In this document: positions 33,231 through 40,418 of the stretch, one piece after another
Layout of the letters: each line of letters opens with the position of its first letter
Position numbering within the stretch: the first letter of the stretch is position 1
Source: DATJGF01 sp035495315
Lineage (GTDB): Bacteria; Verrucomicrobiota; Verrucomicrobiia; Limisphaerales; UBA8199
Length of the DNA stretch: 64,000 bases
Direction: 5' to 3'
Assembly (NCBI GenBank): GCA_035495315.1
Contig: DATJGF010000194.1
Location: forward strand, 1-64,000
Notes under the pieces: generated by a model
Told to the model about the DNA's origin: nothing
What the model saw: only the letters and a program-made list of their open reading frames with translations
Databases searched by the model: none
Translations under genes and position numbers: made by a program

Positions 33231-33731
33231 TTATCGGCCAGTTGAAACAAAACTCTGGATCCCATTACGCGCGACATAAGTCTGCATCGAGCGGGAGTGT
33301 GGCACGTTGCCGGATGTCCAGGAGACCGCGATGGTCACCAGCAACATATCGGTGCGGTAGGATTCGGGCAGTGAACCGCTAGCGGGAACACTTGGAGTAA
33401 AAGTAACGGAGTAGACAGTGCCGCCGCCACCGGTGGATTGGTCAGCAGGATCGAAGTAATCGGTCAAAGTTTGCGGATTGTAGCCGGTATTGGTGAGCTG
33501 ATCGAACGAGTTGAGCCGGATCCGCTCCAGGTGTTTCAACATAATTTGTGTAGCCCGGAGATCTTCGCGCTCCCAGCCGATGACGTTGAAGCCTTGTGTA
33601 AAGCAAGCATACAACGAAACGAGGACTACTGCCGCAATCGGCAACGAGACCACTGTTTCAATCAGAGTAAATCCGAGAGCCTTCCATTGCTCCTGCCGCT
33701 GTCCAGCCCACTTAATTCCACGCATTTTCAT
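33231..33731 (-). CDS. PilV/GspI-like pseudopilin, cassette 3
   Basis: 166 residues from the ATG at 33731; upstream ATG 33797 extends it by 22 residues of basic, non-conserved sequence. The prepilin motif ALGFTLIETVVSLPIAAVVLVSL is the most canonical in the array (Gly-Phe-Thr-Leu-Ile-Glu), though a Pro interrupts the helix. The block REDLRATQIMLKHLERIRLNSFDQLTNTGYNPQ matches the other PilV-like members. The ending is VARNGIQSFVSTGR. The canonical cleavage site makes it the best candidate for efficient processing by prepilin peptidase. Confidence 0.9.
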   Translation of the reverse strand: MKMRGIKWAGQRQEQWKALGFTLIETVVSLPIAAVVLVSLYACFTQGFNVIGWEREDLRATQIMLKHLERIRLNSFDQLTNTGYNPQTLTDYFDPADQSTGGGGTVYSVTFTPSVPASGSLPESYRTDMLLVTIAVSWTSGNVPHSRSMQTYVARNGIQSFVSTGR

Positions 33732-33984
33732 TTTGCCATTTCTTTCACTGCCTTTGGCGCCGTATCCGCCACATTTTTTTCGTTGCGACTGATTCATTCC
33801 GTCACACGCGTGTGTATTTAGTTCATGCTGCGGAACGCAACAATCGGGCCAAAGACGGATTCGCGTATCGGGGAATATCAGGAATCAGCCCCGGGGATTC
33901 ACCGGGCAACAGACCGAGAATCGAACGGATTGCAAAAAAACAAACCTGGGACAGCAGAGATGCAGCCGATTTTAGCTCAGGCAC

Positions 33985-34500
33985 TTAGAGCTCCTGCCAG
34001 GAAGCCGCTACGAAACCCTGCTTAGGCCCGGCCAAAAGCAGGTTCTCATCAAAATGGAAATTGAAATGCCCGTTCATGCTGACACTCCTGGTGACACTTG
34101 CTCCGACAAAGTCGTACGTACTGCTCCCGCCGCCACCGAGACTAAAGTCAGCTTGCGGCGCGTAAATGGTGCCGGTGAAGGACGCGTTTCCGCCAAAAGT
34201 AATCTGGGTATTGTTGGTGGTTCCAAAATACGAGAAATTGGCCGCGTTCCCGCGGTCAACCGTATCGCTTCCGCTGAGGCTGAAGTTCGGCCCATCCATG
34301 TACAAGTGTCAGCTTACCCGAATCGGTTCCAGCCGCGGTGATCTTAATGCTCCCTGGAGTCGCATTACCGCTCACAAGTAACGTCACATTCTGGTTCGTA
34401 CCGACGTACACATTGCTGCTCAGGCCGCTGATTGAGATGAATGACGAATAACGAGTTGCCTGATCCGAAAACGTCAGCCAGCTCCCGGTCGGTGAAAAGA
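33985..34500 (-). pseudogene. Decayed PilX-like gene (cassette 4 remnant)
   Basis: The last 106 residues (34305-33985) are intact: YMDGPNFSLSGSDTVDRGNAANFSYFG, FTGTIYAPQADFSLGGGG, MNGHFNFHFDENL, then GFVAASWQEL. Just upstream the homologous sequence continues in another frame as YSSFISISGLSSNVYVGTNQ and VTLLVSGNATPGSIKITAAG. One extra base near 34308-34312 separates the frames, within the stretch equivalent to GSLTIYMDG in cassette 5. The N-terminal half is missing, and homology stops next to an inverted-repeat element at 34504-34558. No PilV- or PilW-like partner remains. This is a truncated, frameshifted copy related to cassettes 2 and 5. Confidence 0.8.
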
Positions 34501-34503
34501 AGA

Positions 34504-34558
34504 GCGGACCGGGGGGGCCTTAGGTGAGGGCTACTGGGAGGCCCGGGAACCGGTCCGC
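34504..34558. repeat. Inverted-repeat element bordering the PilX remnant
   Basis: The arms GCGGACCGG (34504-34512) and CCGGTCCGC (34550-34558), extended imperfectly inward by GGGGGCCT and AGGCCCGGG, form a 55-nt hairpin. It is followed by a T-rich stretch (GCGCATTTTTGAT). It sits exactly where PilX homology ends, so it may mark the insertion or deletion that broke the gene. Confidence 0.55.
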
Positions 34559-34754
34559 GCATTTTTGATATACGCAGATTTCGGGCCATCTCAAATTTGC
34601 AGGACCTCGCAACAAACTAAGCCAAGCGAATGCGGTCCTTACGAACTTGGGGCTATGATCGATCAATGAAGGACGGGAAGCAACCCACTCGAAGTTGACG
34701 GGCCCAATGCGTCCAATAGGGGCAGTCTCAGCCTAGAGACAATCTCATAAATGG

Positions 34755-34827
34755 TAGGGCCCGCTCGCCGAGCGGGCCGAGCCGTTTTTGCGCAGGAAAG
34801 CAGACGGCTGGGCGAGCCGTCCCTACC
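34755..34827. repeat. Paired hairpin repeat (REP-like), copy 2
   Basis: GGTAGG (34754-34759) is followed by the palindrome GCCCGCTCGCCGAGCGGGC (34759-34777), a spacer, then a second hairpin GACGGCTGGGCGAGCCGTC (34803-34821) and CCTACC. The layout and the CTCGCCGAG/GGCGAG core match the elements at 2677 and 51911, but the stem bases of the second hairpin differ in a compensated way. Confidence 0.7.
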
Positions 34828-34861
34828 GCGCAGGCCAGTCTCGGAATTTGTGAGATGAGTT

Positions 34862-36151
34862 TTAGAGTTCCTGCCAGGAGTTGGGCACATAGCCCCGCTT
34901 AGGCCCGGTCGTAGCCAGCGCCTCGTCGTAATGGAAGTTGTAATGCCCGTTCAGGACCGCGCTTTTAAGGACTGCGGCGCCGACGAAATCGTAGATGGAA
35001 CTGCCACCCCCGCCCATACTGAAAGCGGCCTCAGGGGCATAGATCGTTCCGGTAAAGCTGGCGTTTCCTCCAAAAGTGATTGAGGTGTTATTCGTCGTGC
35101 CGTAATAACTGAGGCTGGCCGCCAGTCCGCCATCGACCGTGCTTTTGCCGCTGAGCGTGAAACTTGGGCCGTCCATGTAGATCGTTAGTGATCCCGCGCT
35201 GGTCCCGACCCCTGCGACTTGGATCAGCGTTGGACTCGCATTCCCCGTCAGCTTCAATCGAACCGTTGCGTTACTGACGTAAATACTGCTGTTCTTAAGG
35301 TCGGCGATCGTGAAATCCCCGCTGCCATTGCTGGTACCTGGCCCAAAGAGGTATTGATAAGTGTTGGTACCGATAGTCACGTTCGTCACGCTTGGTTGGA
35401 GCCAGGTTGTCGAAGGCAACACAACGTCTTCAAGCTCGACATTAAAATCGTTCGAGACACCGCCCGTGACTATGCCATTGCCGCCGATCGTATCGGTCGC
35501 CGTCGGCCCAAGATAGAGTGTGCCATTTATGTTCCCGTTGCCAACATTTATAAGGCCCTGCACGCTCGCAACGTCCCCGTTGGTGCTGGCCCGAGAAGGG
35601 TAAAGCACCGGATACCGGCCGTTGTCGCTTTGGTTGGGGTTTGACGAATTGAAACTGTCGGTACTAATGCCGTTGCCGGTGAAATTGATGTCATATTTCG
35701 CCGCCAGGACGGTCGTGAAAAGCGGCATGTTCGTTGTGGTAACGCGTACGACTCGTGTGAGATTGGCGGGAATCGACGGAACCGCAACATAACCCGTAGC
35801 GTAGATGATCGGGAAAATGTCGGCCGAGATCACCACACTATATGTCCCATTGGAGAGAGAGCGCGAAATTGGCCCGTACAAACCATCGACAGCAGCTCCC
35901 CACCCATTGGCTGTGCGGTCGATTACCGGAAGAGGCGCACCGGGGTTTACCTGTCCCAGCGCTTCCTCCACGCCAGCCTCGGCCAGGCCCAGTGCCGTAT
36001 TCCAGCCTTGCGACCGGGCCATCAGCGATCGTTGCGTCCGCGTGGTGTCAAGATAGGCGTAAAGGAAGAAACCCATCAGCGACAATATAAACAAGGTCAC
36101 TACGAGCACGTTACCTTGCTGCTTCCGTTTGGGGTAAAATGTTGTTTGCAT
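34862..36151 (-). CDS. PilX-like large pseudopilin, cassette 5
   Basis: 429 residues from the ATG at 36151; a TTG at 36172 adds seven residues. The N-terminus is KRKQQGNVLVVTLFILSLMGFFLYAYLDTT, then RTQRSLMARSQGWNTALGLAEAGVEEALGQVNPGAP. Shared middle blocks are ISTDSFNSSNPNQ, NGDVASVQGLINVGNGNING and GSLTIYMDGPSFTLSG. The C-terminus reads FTGTIYAPEAAFSMGGGGSS, LNGHYNFHYDEAL and GYVPNSWQEL. It is very similar to cassette 2. A PilW-like gene is missing: the PilV-like stop is only 24 bp away. It may therefore depend on PilW from another cassette. Confidence 0.88.
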   Translation of the reverse strand: MQTTFYPKRKQQGNVLVVTLFILSLMGFFLYAYLDTTRTQRSLMARSQGWNTALGLAEAGVEEALGQVNPGAPLPVIDRTANGWGAAVDGLYGPISRSLSNGTYSVVISADIFPIIYATGYVAVPSIPANLTRVVRVTTTNMPLFTTVLAAKYDINFTGNGISTDSFNSSNPNQSDNGRYPVLYPSRASTNGDVASVQGLINVGNGNINGTLYLGPTATDTIGGNGIVTGGVSNDFNVELEDVVLPSTTWLQPSVTNVTIGTNTYQYLFGPGTSNGSGDFTIADLKNSSIYVSNATVRLKLTGNASPTLIQVAGVGTSAGSLTIYMDGPSFTLSGKSTVDGGLAASLSYYGTTNNTSITFGGNASFTGTIYAPEAAFSMGGGGSSIYDFVGAAVLKSAVLNGHYNFHYDEALATTGPKRGYVPNSWQEL

Positions 36152-36175
36152 AGAAGAAAGAAACCCTGGCAATAA

Positions 36176-36661
36176 TTACTGGATGGCCCCCCAGATATAG
36201 TTTTGCAGCCCGTAACGAGCCACCTGCGTTTGCATCTGACGCGCATGAGGAATCGCTGTCCCGCGATTGTAATTTGTCCAGTTCAGATTGACGGTCACCA
36301 GGGCCATATTCGGGGCGTACGAGGCGGTGTCGGGAATGCTCGTCGCCGGCCCGACGGTGACTGTGCCGAAGTAGGCTACGCCCTGATTGGTGCTGGTGCT
36401 AAGCGGGTCATACTTTTCCTGGAAGGAAACGTTGCCCAATTGCGACCACGTGCATAGGCGCACCGCTTCAATTTTCTGCATCAGGATCTGCGTAGCCCGC
36501 AGGTCCTCTCGAGTGGTTTGCAGCACCGAAAACCCGGATGAAAGCGCCAGGCAAAACCCACCTCCAATGGTTCCAAGAACAAAGACGGCAACCACAACTT
36601 CCGCCAGAGTGAAGGCCGCTCGACGGCAATTCCTCTCCTGACCACTCGCCTTAAAATTCAT
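36176..36661 (-). CDS. PilV/GspI-like pseudopilin, cassette 5
   Basis: 161 residues from the ATG at 36661, preceded by GGGA. The prepilin motif is RAAFTLAEVVVAVFVLGTIGGGF, with Ala before the cleavage site and Glu at +5. The block REDLRATQILMQKIEAVRLCTWSQ and the ending VARYGLQNYIWGAIQ nearly duplicate cassette 2. It is the most upstream gene of the array and is followed directly by a PilX-like gene. The gap 36662-36828 should hold its promoter. The duplication with cassette 2 appears recent by eye. Confidence 0.9.
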   Translation of the reverse strand: MNFKASGQERNCRRAAFTLAEVVVAVFVLGTIGGGFCLALSSGFSVLQTTREDLRATQILMQKIEAVRLCTWSQLGNVSFQEKYDPLSTSTNQGVAYFGTVTVGPATSIPDTASYAPNMALVTVNLNWTNYNRGTAIPHARQMQTQVARYGLQNYIWGAIQ

Positions 36662-36828
36662 AATTCCCAAACTTTCTTGTTCCGCCGCAGGGAACAGCAC
36701 CCGACCCCAGTTTCACTCAGGCACCAATTCTCAAATCCACAGCGGATGCTTATGACTTTTACTGTAGATGCAAAGCGGGGAAGTTCTACCTCAGAGATTC
36801 CATACAGCTATCCGTAGCTTTTCGGAAA

Positions 36829-37881
36829 TTATCGCGGCTTGGTTGCGATTAGGAGAAGTTCGTCACCGGCTTCCGGATTGCCTCGCAGAAGCATGCGTTG
36901 GCGCATTTGGTAGAGGATACCCCACAGCAGGTTAGCGGGTTTGCCCAGTTCGCTCATTTCCGCCCTGCCAAAACGCTCGATACAGCGGCTTAACGCTCCG
37001 TAGACCCAGGCGCTGCGGACTGTGGTGTCCAGCCGCTTGACGGTGAAACCTGCCTGGCTCGCCGAGCGACTGAGTGTCCTTGTTGAGAAGAGCACGAGAT
37101 GGCGCGGGGGGTCTAAATTCAGCCAACTCGCGCCGAACTTTCGGTGGCCCCAACTCTCAATATTGGGCGTAAGAATCACCAGGGTACCACCGGGTTTGAG
37201 GATACGGTGGCACTCGCGCAGAAGGCCGACAGGATCATAAACATGCTCGATGACGTGGGCCGAGTGCACGGCATCGAACGTGTTGTCGGGAAAGGCCTGC
37301 TGTTCCAGCGTGCCTTGCCGGACACCCACTCCACGCCCACGCGCCGCCTTGACGCCATCGGGGTCGAGCTCCACGCCTTCGGCATCCCAGCCTAAAGCTT
37401 TCATCCGAGCCAATAGCACGCCGCTGCCGCAGCCAACGTCCAGGACCCGAGACGGCCGCGAGGGGGCCGGCAAATGCATCGCCGCAGCCTTTAATTCGTC
37501 GCGCCCCCCAGGATGCAACAATGCCAACGGCGCGAAAATCCGGCGCCAGCTTGGCCCCACTCCCTGTTTATACCCCAGCGACGATCCCAAATAACTGTGC
37601 CAAATTGCCCAGCACGTATCGCGCACTAGACTTGGGCCAGGTTCCGGTTGGTTGTGGGTGTAATAGCCTTCGTAAGTTTTCCCGATCTCCTCTTCGACAG
37701 GGATGGGATCAAGCCAGACGAGACCGCAATCGGGGGAACTGCATTGCAGGAATCCCCAGGTTCCGGGAGCCGCGTATGACCGATCCGTCATACCTTGGTA
37801 AAGGGACTTACCGAGTCCGCCGCAGAGGATGCATTTGGGGGCGGATCGCGTTCGAATGATGCCATCGTGTGACATTCGCAT
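36829..37881 (-). CDS. Class I SAM-dependent methyltransferase with N-terminal zinc-finger-like region
   Basis: 350 residues. The N-terminus has two Cys pairs (CILCGG and CSSPDCGLVWLDP), a small metal-binding lead common in methyltransferases of polysaccharide clusters. The SAM motif I is VLDVGCGSGVLLARMKALGWDAEGVELD (~147-174). Motif post-I and IV follow as FDAVHSAHVIEHVYDPVGLLRECHRILKPGGTLVILTPN. The C-terminal part contains the PPRHLVLFSTRTLSRSASQAGF segment typical of the family. It lies 165 bp from the GT2 glycosyltransferase on the same strand, suggesting glycan or O-antigen modification. The substrate is unknown. Confidence 0.9.
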   Translation of the reverse strand: MRMSHDGIIRTRSAPKCILCGGLGKSLYQGMTDRSYAAPGTWGFLQCSSPDCGLVWLDPIPVEEEIGKTYEGYYTHNQPEPGPSLVRDTCWAIWHSYLGSSLGYKQGVGPSWRRIFAPLALLHPGGRDELKAAAMHLPAPSRPSRVLDVGCGSGVLLARMKALGWDAEGVELDPDGVKAARGRGVGVRQGTLEQQAFPDNTFDAVHSAHVIEHVYDPVGLLRECHRILKPGGTLVILTPNIESWGHRKFGASWLNLDPPRHLVLFSTRTLSRSASQAGFTVKRLDTTVRSAWVYGALSRCIERFGRAEMSELGKPANLLWGILYQMRQRMLLRGNPEAGDELLLIATKPR

Positions 37882-37889
37882 TTAAGCTT

Positions 37890-38036
37890 GTAGGAGACGA
37901 CGTGAGGAGACTCTGGAGGTAAAACGTGAAGCGTAAAACGTAAAATGTGAAGCGTCGTGCCTAAGAAGATAGACTGTTACATTACGCATTACGTGTTACG
38001 TTTTGCCTCTCCGAGTCTCCTTACGTCGTCTCCTAT
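37890..38036. repeat. 147-bp inverted-repeat element (REPIN-like)
   Basis: The terminal 24-bp arms (37890-37913 and 38013-38036) are inverted copies differing at two or three positions; both contain TAGGAGACGACGT. The inner 99 bases hold further imperfect inverse repeats built from GTAAAACGT-like words (GAAGCGTAAAACGTAAAATG against CATTACGCATTACGTGTTAC). A single arm also occurs at 21747-21770. The element fills the gap between the methyltransferase and glycosyltransferase genes and has no reading frame of its own. Confidence 0.7.
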
Positions 38037-38046
38037 AGCGAGTGCT

Positions 38047-39018
38047 TCAGCTATACACGTTCTTCGGATGGCGCGGGCGGCGAAGCAGGCCGTAGACAAT
38101 AAGATCGCGAGTTTCCACCACAACTTGCCCCATGTGCCACGCCAAAGGCCCGGAAATCTGCTTGCCTTGGCAGATGATATCTCGCGAGTACGCGAGGTTG
38201 TTTTGCTGGCGGATGCGTTTCGCTTTAATTCCGGTGCGCACGGCGAAAAGACCTTTGAGCTTGAACTTGCGCACAAAGCCGGGTCGCTGGGCACGCAATT
38301 CTTCATTCATCTGCATCACACGCCATTCATCCAAAATCAGAGCCTGTATTCCGGGCATAACCGTGTTGGTCGTGTTATCCCCGTGCCAGCGATATTTGCA
38401 CAACGGCAGATTGACTTGGACGATCCGCTGACAATGCTTGCCGAAGGCGGCCCACCAAGCGACATCGCCCAGGATCGGCATGTCGAGCCGAAATTGGCAG
38501 GGCGGCTTCTGATAATTGGTTTTCATCAAACTGCCGCTAAACGCCTGATTCGCGATCTCTGCCTTCCGACTTAAGAACCGGTCGATCGGGATTTCTTCGG
38601 CGGTTCCCGTGACCTTGCCGGACATACTCAGCCGCCGATCATGTTCGTCGATCCGTTCGTCCAGCGAGTAAGCGAGGCCAAAGCCATTGCAGGACTCAAG
38701 CTCGCTCGTCAGCCGTTGATAAAATAGCGGCTCGATAAGATCATCCGCGCAAAGCAAATGGAAGTACTTGGTTTCCGTGGCAAATTCGAGGGCGCGATTG
38801 CAATTGCCGAACAACCCGAGATTGGAGGGGTTGCGAATCCATTCGCAGCGGATTGTCGAAAAGTTTTTTACGATGTTCTCGGTGCCATCGGTCGAGCAGT
38901 TATCCAGCACGATCAGACGATCAGGCTTGAGGGTTTGTTTGGCTACAGACTCCAGGGTCTGGCGGATAAACTTCTCGCCGTTATAAACCGGGATGACGGT
39001 GATGAGATTGAACTGCAT
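38047..39018 (-). CDS. Family 2 glycosyltransferase
   Basis: 323 residues. The GT-A fold starts at LITVIPVYNGEKFIRQTLESVAKQTLKPDRLIVLDNCSTDGT (~5-46). The nucleotide-sugar and metal motif is in YFHLLCADDLIEPLFYQRL (ADD as DxD variant). The acceptor region FSGSLMKTNY and a WHGDNTT motif follow. There are no transmembrane segments except a weak amphipathic end. Such enzymes add sugars to LPS, capsule or other glycans in the cytoplasm. Together with the adjacent methyltransferase it may be a small glycan-modifying unit. Donor and acceptor are unknown. Confidence 0.9.
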   Translation of the reverse strand: MQFNLITVIPVYNGEKFIRQTLESVAKQTLKPDRLIVLDNCSTDGTENIVKNFSTIRCEWIRNPSNLGLFGNCNRALEFATETKYFHLLCADDLIEPLFYQRLTSELESCNGFGLAYSLDERIDEHDRRLSMSGKVTGTAEEIPIDRFLSRKAEIANQAFSGSLMKTNYQKPPCQFRLDMPILGDVAWWAAFGKHCQRIVQVNLPLCKYRWHGDNTTNTVMPGIQALILDEWRVMQMNEELRAQRPGFVRKFKLKGLFAVRTGIKAKRIRQQNNLAYSRDIICQGKQISGPLAWHMGQVVVETRDLIVYGLLRRPRHPKNVYS

Positions 39019-39329
39019 CCAGTGATAGCCTAGTTGAAATCGCGGGGAGCTAACAAGCCGGATGTGAGCCTGTAAAAAGACACTAAAGCGCTGCGTATCA
39101 GCAATGCTGCTGTAACCACTTAACGTTGTTAAGACTTCCTTTGTCGACCACTTTGTCCAGGATAATCAACCAACAATTCCCTCATGAAACACTGCACGTC
39201 TGCTGACGTCGGAACTGGTAAGGAAATGCTGGATCGAACCGGCGCGATGCTGACGGGGTTTGAGGCGGAGTGACAAACGGGGAGATAAAATTGAAAGACA
39301 AAGTGGAGGACGTAGTGAAAGATAAAGAA
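39019..39329. other. Intergenic stretch
   Basis: No gene seen in these 311 bases. The only marked structure is the small palindrome CTTAACGTTGTTAAG near 39119-39133. The promoter of the GT2 gene should lie here. Confidence 0.4.
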
Positions 39330-40094
39330 CTATAATCCCGTCGGATGATCCACGAACAAGCAGGGCAATCCAAATCGCTTCGCCAAATGAGCTGCCAGGG
39401 CTTTCACGCCAAACGTTTCAGTCGCGTAATGACCGGCGTAGATAACGTTTAAACCGAGTTCTTCGGCCAAGGCGTAAGTCCAATGCGGCCCCTCTCCCGT
39501 CACAAATGTATCAACCCCCTCGGCGGCAGCAATGCGGAGTTCGGCTCCTGCCCCGCCAGTCACAATACCCACTCGCCGGCACATTTCCGGTCCTCCCGGA
39601 ATCACCAGCGGCTGGCTGCCGGTTGCTTTCTGCAAACGCCTCGCCAGCTCCTTGAGTGCAATCGTCGTTTCACTCTTAAACCCAATGTGCCGGCCATGAT
39701 CATAGAAAAAAGGGGTCAGTCGCTTTAGACCCAACGCGGCGCAGAGCCGCACGTTATTCCCTAACCTGGGATGGAGATCCAGCGGCAGATGCGAGCTGTA
39801 GACGGCCAGATCGTTTTCCAACAAGAGTCGCAGCAATTCGTATTTCTTACCGGTCCACGGATGCGATGGACTCCAGAAGAGTCCGTGGTGCACGACCAGC
39901 AAGTCAGCGTTCCGTTCGATCGCGAGTCGAACAGTCGCGAGGCTGGCGTCGACCGCTGCCGCGATACGTGTAATCCGTCCACTGTTTTCAACCTGTAACC
40001 CATTCGCCGCGCGTTCATAATCCTGAATCACGCTCGTGCCAAGCAGACGGTCAGTATAGGTGACGATTGTATCAAGGGGAGCTGGCCGTGCCAT
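39330..40094 (-). CDS. Nif3/YbgI-family dinuclear metal-centre protein
   Basis: 254 residues from the ATG at 40094; the frame is open further upstream to 40256 through a repeat-rich region and is not used. The N-terminus DTIVTYTDRLLG...DYERAANGLQVENSGRITRIAAAVDAS has the family NGLQV motif. The metal ligands are DLLVVHHGLFWSP (two His), DLAVYSSHLPLDLHPRLGNN (His, Asp) and the C-terminal GVDTFVTGEGPHWTYALAEELGLNVIYAGHYATETFGVKALA (His, Glu). Members form toroidal hexamers with a two-metal site; GTP cyclohydrolase-like or hydrolase roles have been proposed. Function is not settled. Confidence 0.93.
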   Translation of the reverse strand: MARPAPLDTIVTYTDRLLGTSVIQDYERAANGLQVENSGRITRIAAAVDASLATVRLAIERNADLLVVHHGLFWSPSHPWTGKKYELLRLLLENDLAVYSSHLPLDLHPRLGNNVRLCAALGLKRLTPFFYDHGRHIGFKSETTIALKELARRLQKATGSQPLVIPGGPEMCRRVGIVTGGAGAELRIAAAEGVDTFVTGEGPHWTYALAEELGLNVIYAGHYATETFGVKALAAHLAKRFGLPCLFVDHPTGL

Positions 40095-40159
40095 GCGGAG
40101 GAAGTAACAGAATGGGGAAGGTGTGCAAAGGGAAATGAGGGAGGGGTAAAACGTAAGCG

Positions 40160-40305
40160 TAAAAGGCAATGCGCGATTCGTATTCCGTGTTCCGTATTTC
40201 GTGTTCCGTGACGGAGAAGTAAGACATAGCTTCCTCAGACACAAAATACCCAACACGCATTCGAAGACCGCCTACGAAACACGAAATACGAAACACGGAT
40301 CCGTT
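40160..40305. repeat. Inverted repeat in the Nif3-speA gap
   Basis: CGTGTTCCGTATTTCGTGTT (near 40186-40205) is mirrored by AACACGAAATACGAAACACG (near 40276-40295), with a few mismatches and a ~70-nt loop. The neighbouring words GTAAAACGTAAGCGTAAAA resemble the interior of the element at 37890. No reading frame was recognised here. The 324-bp gap 40095-40418 also holds the speA promoter region. Confidence 0.5.
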
Positions 40306-40418
40306 TTGCTCGTTCTCAGTTATTCACATACTATTCACAAGTTCTTGAAAAATTTTCATTACCTGTATTGAATTCCACGTGCAGCATTCTATAGTGCGAT
40401 TCGATTGTCTAAATCGAA

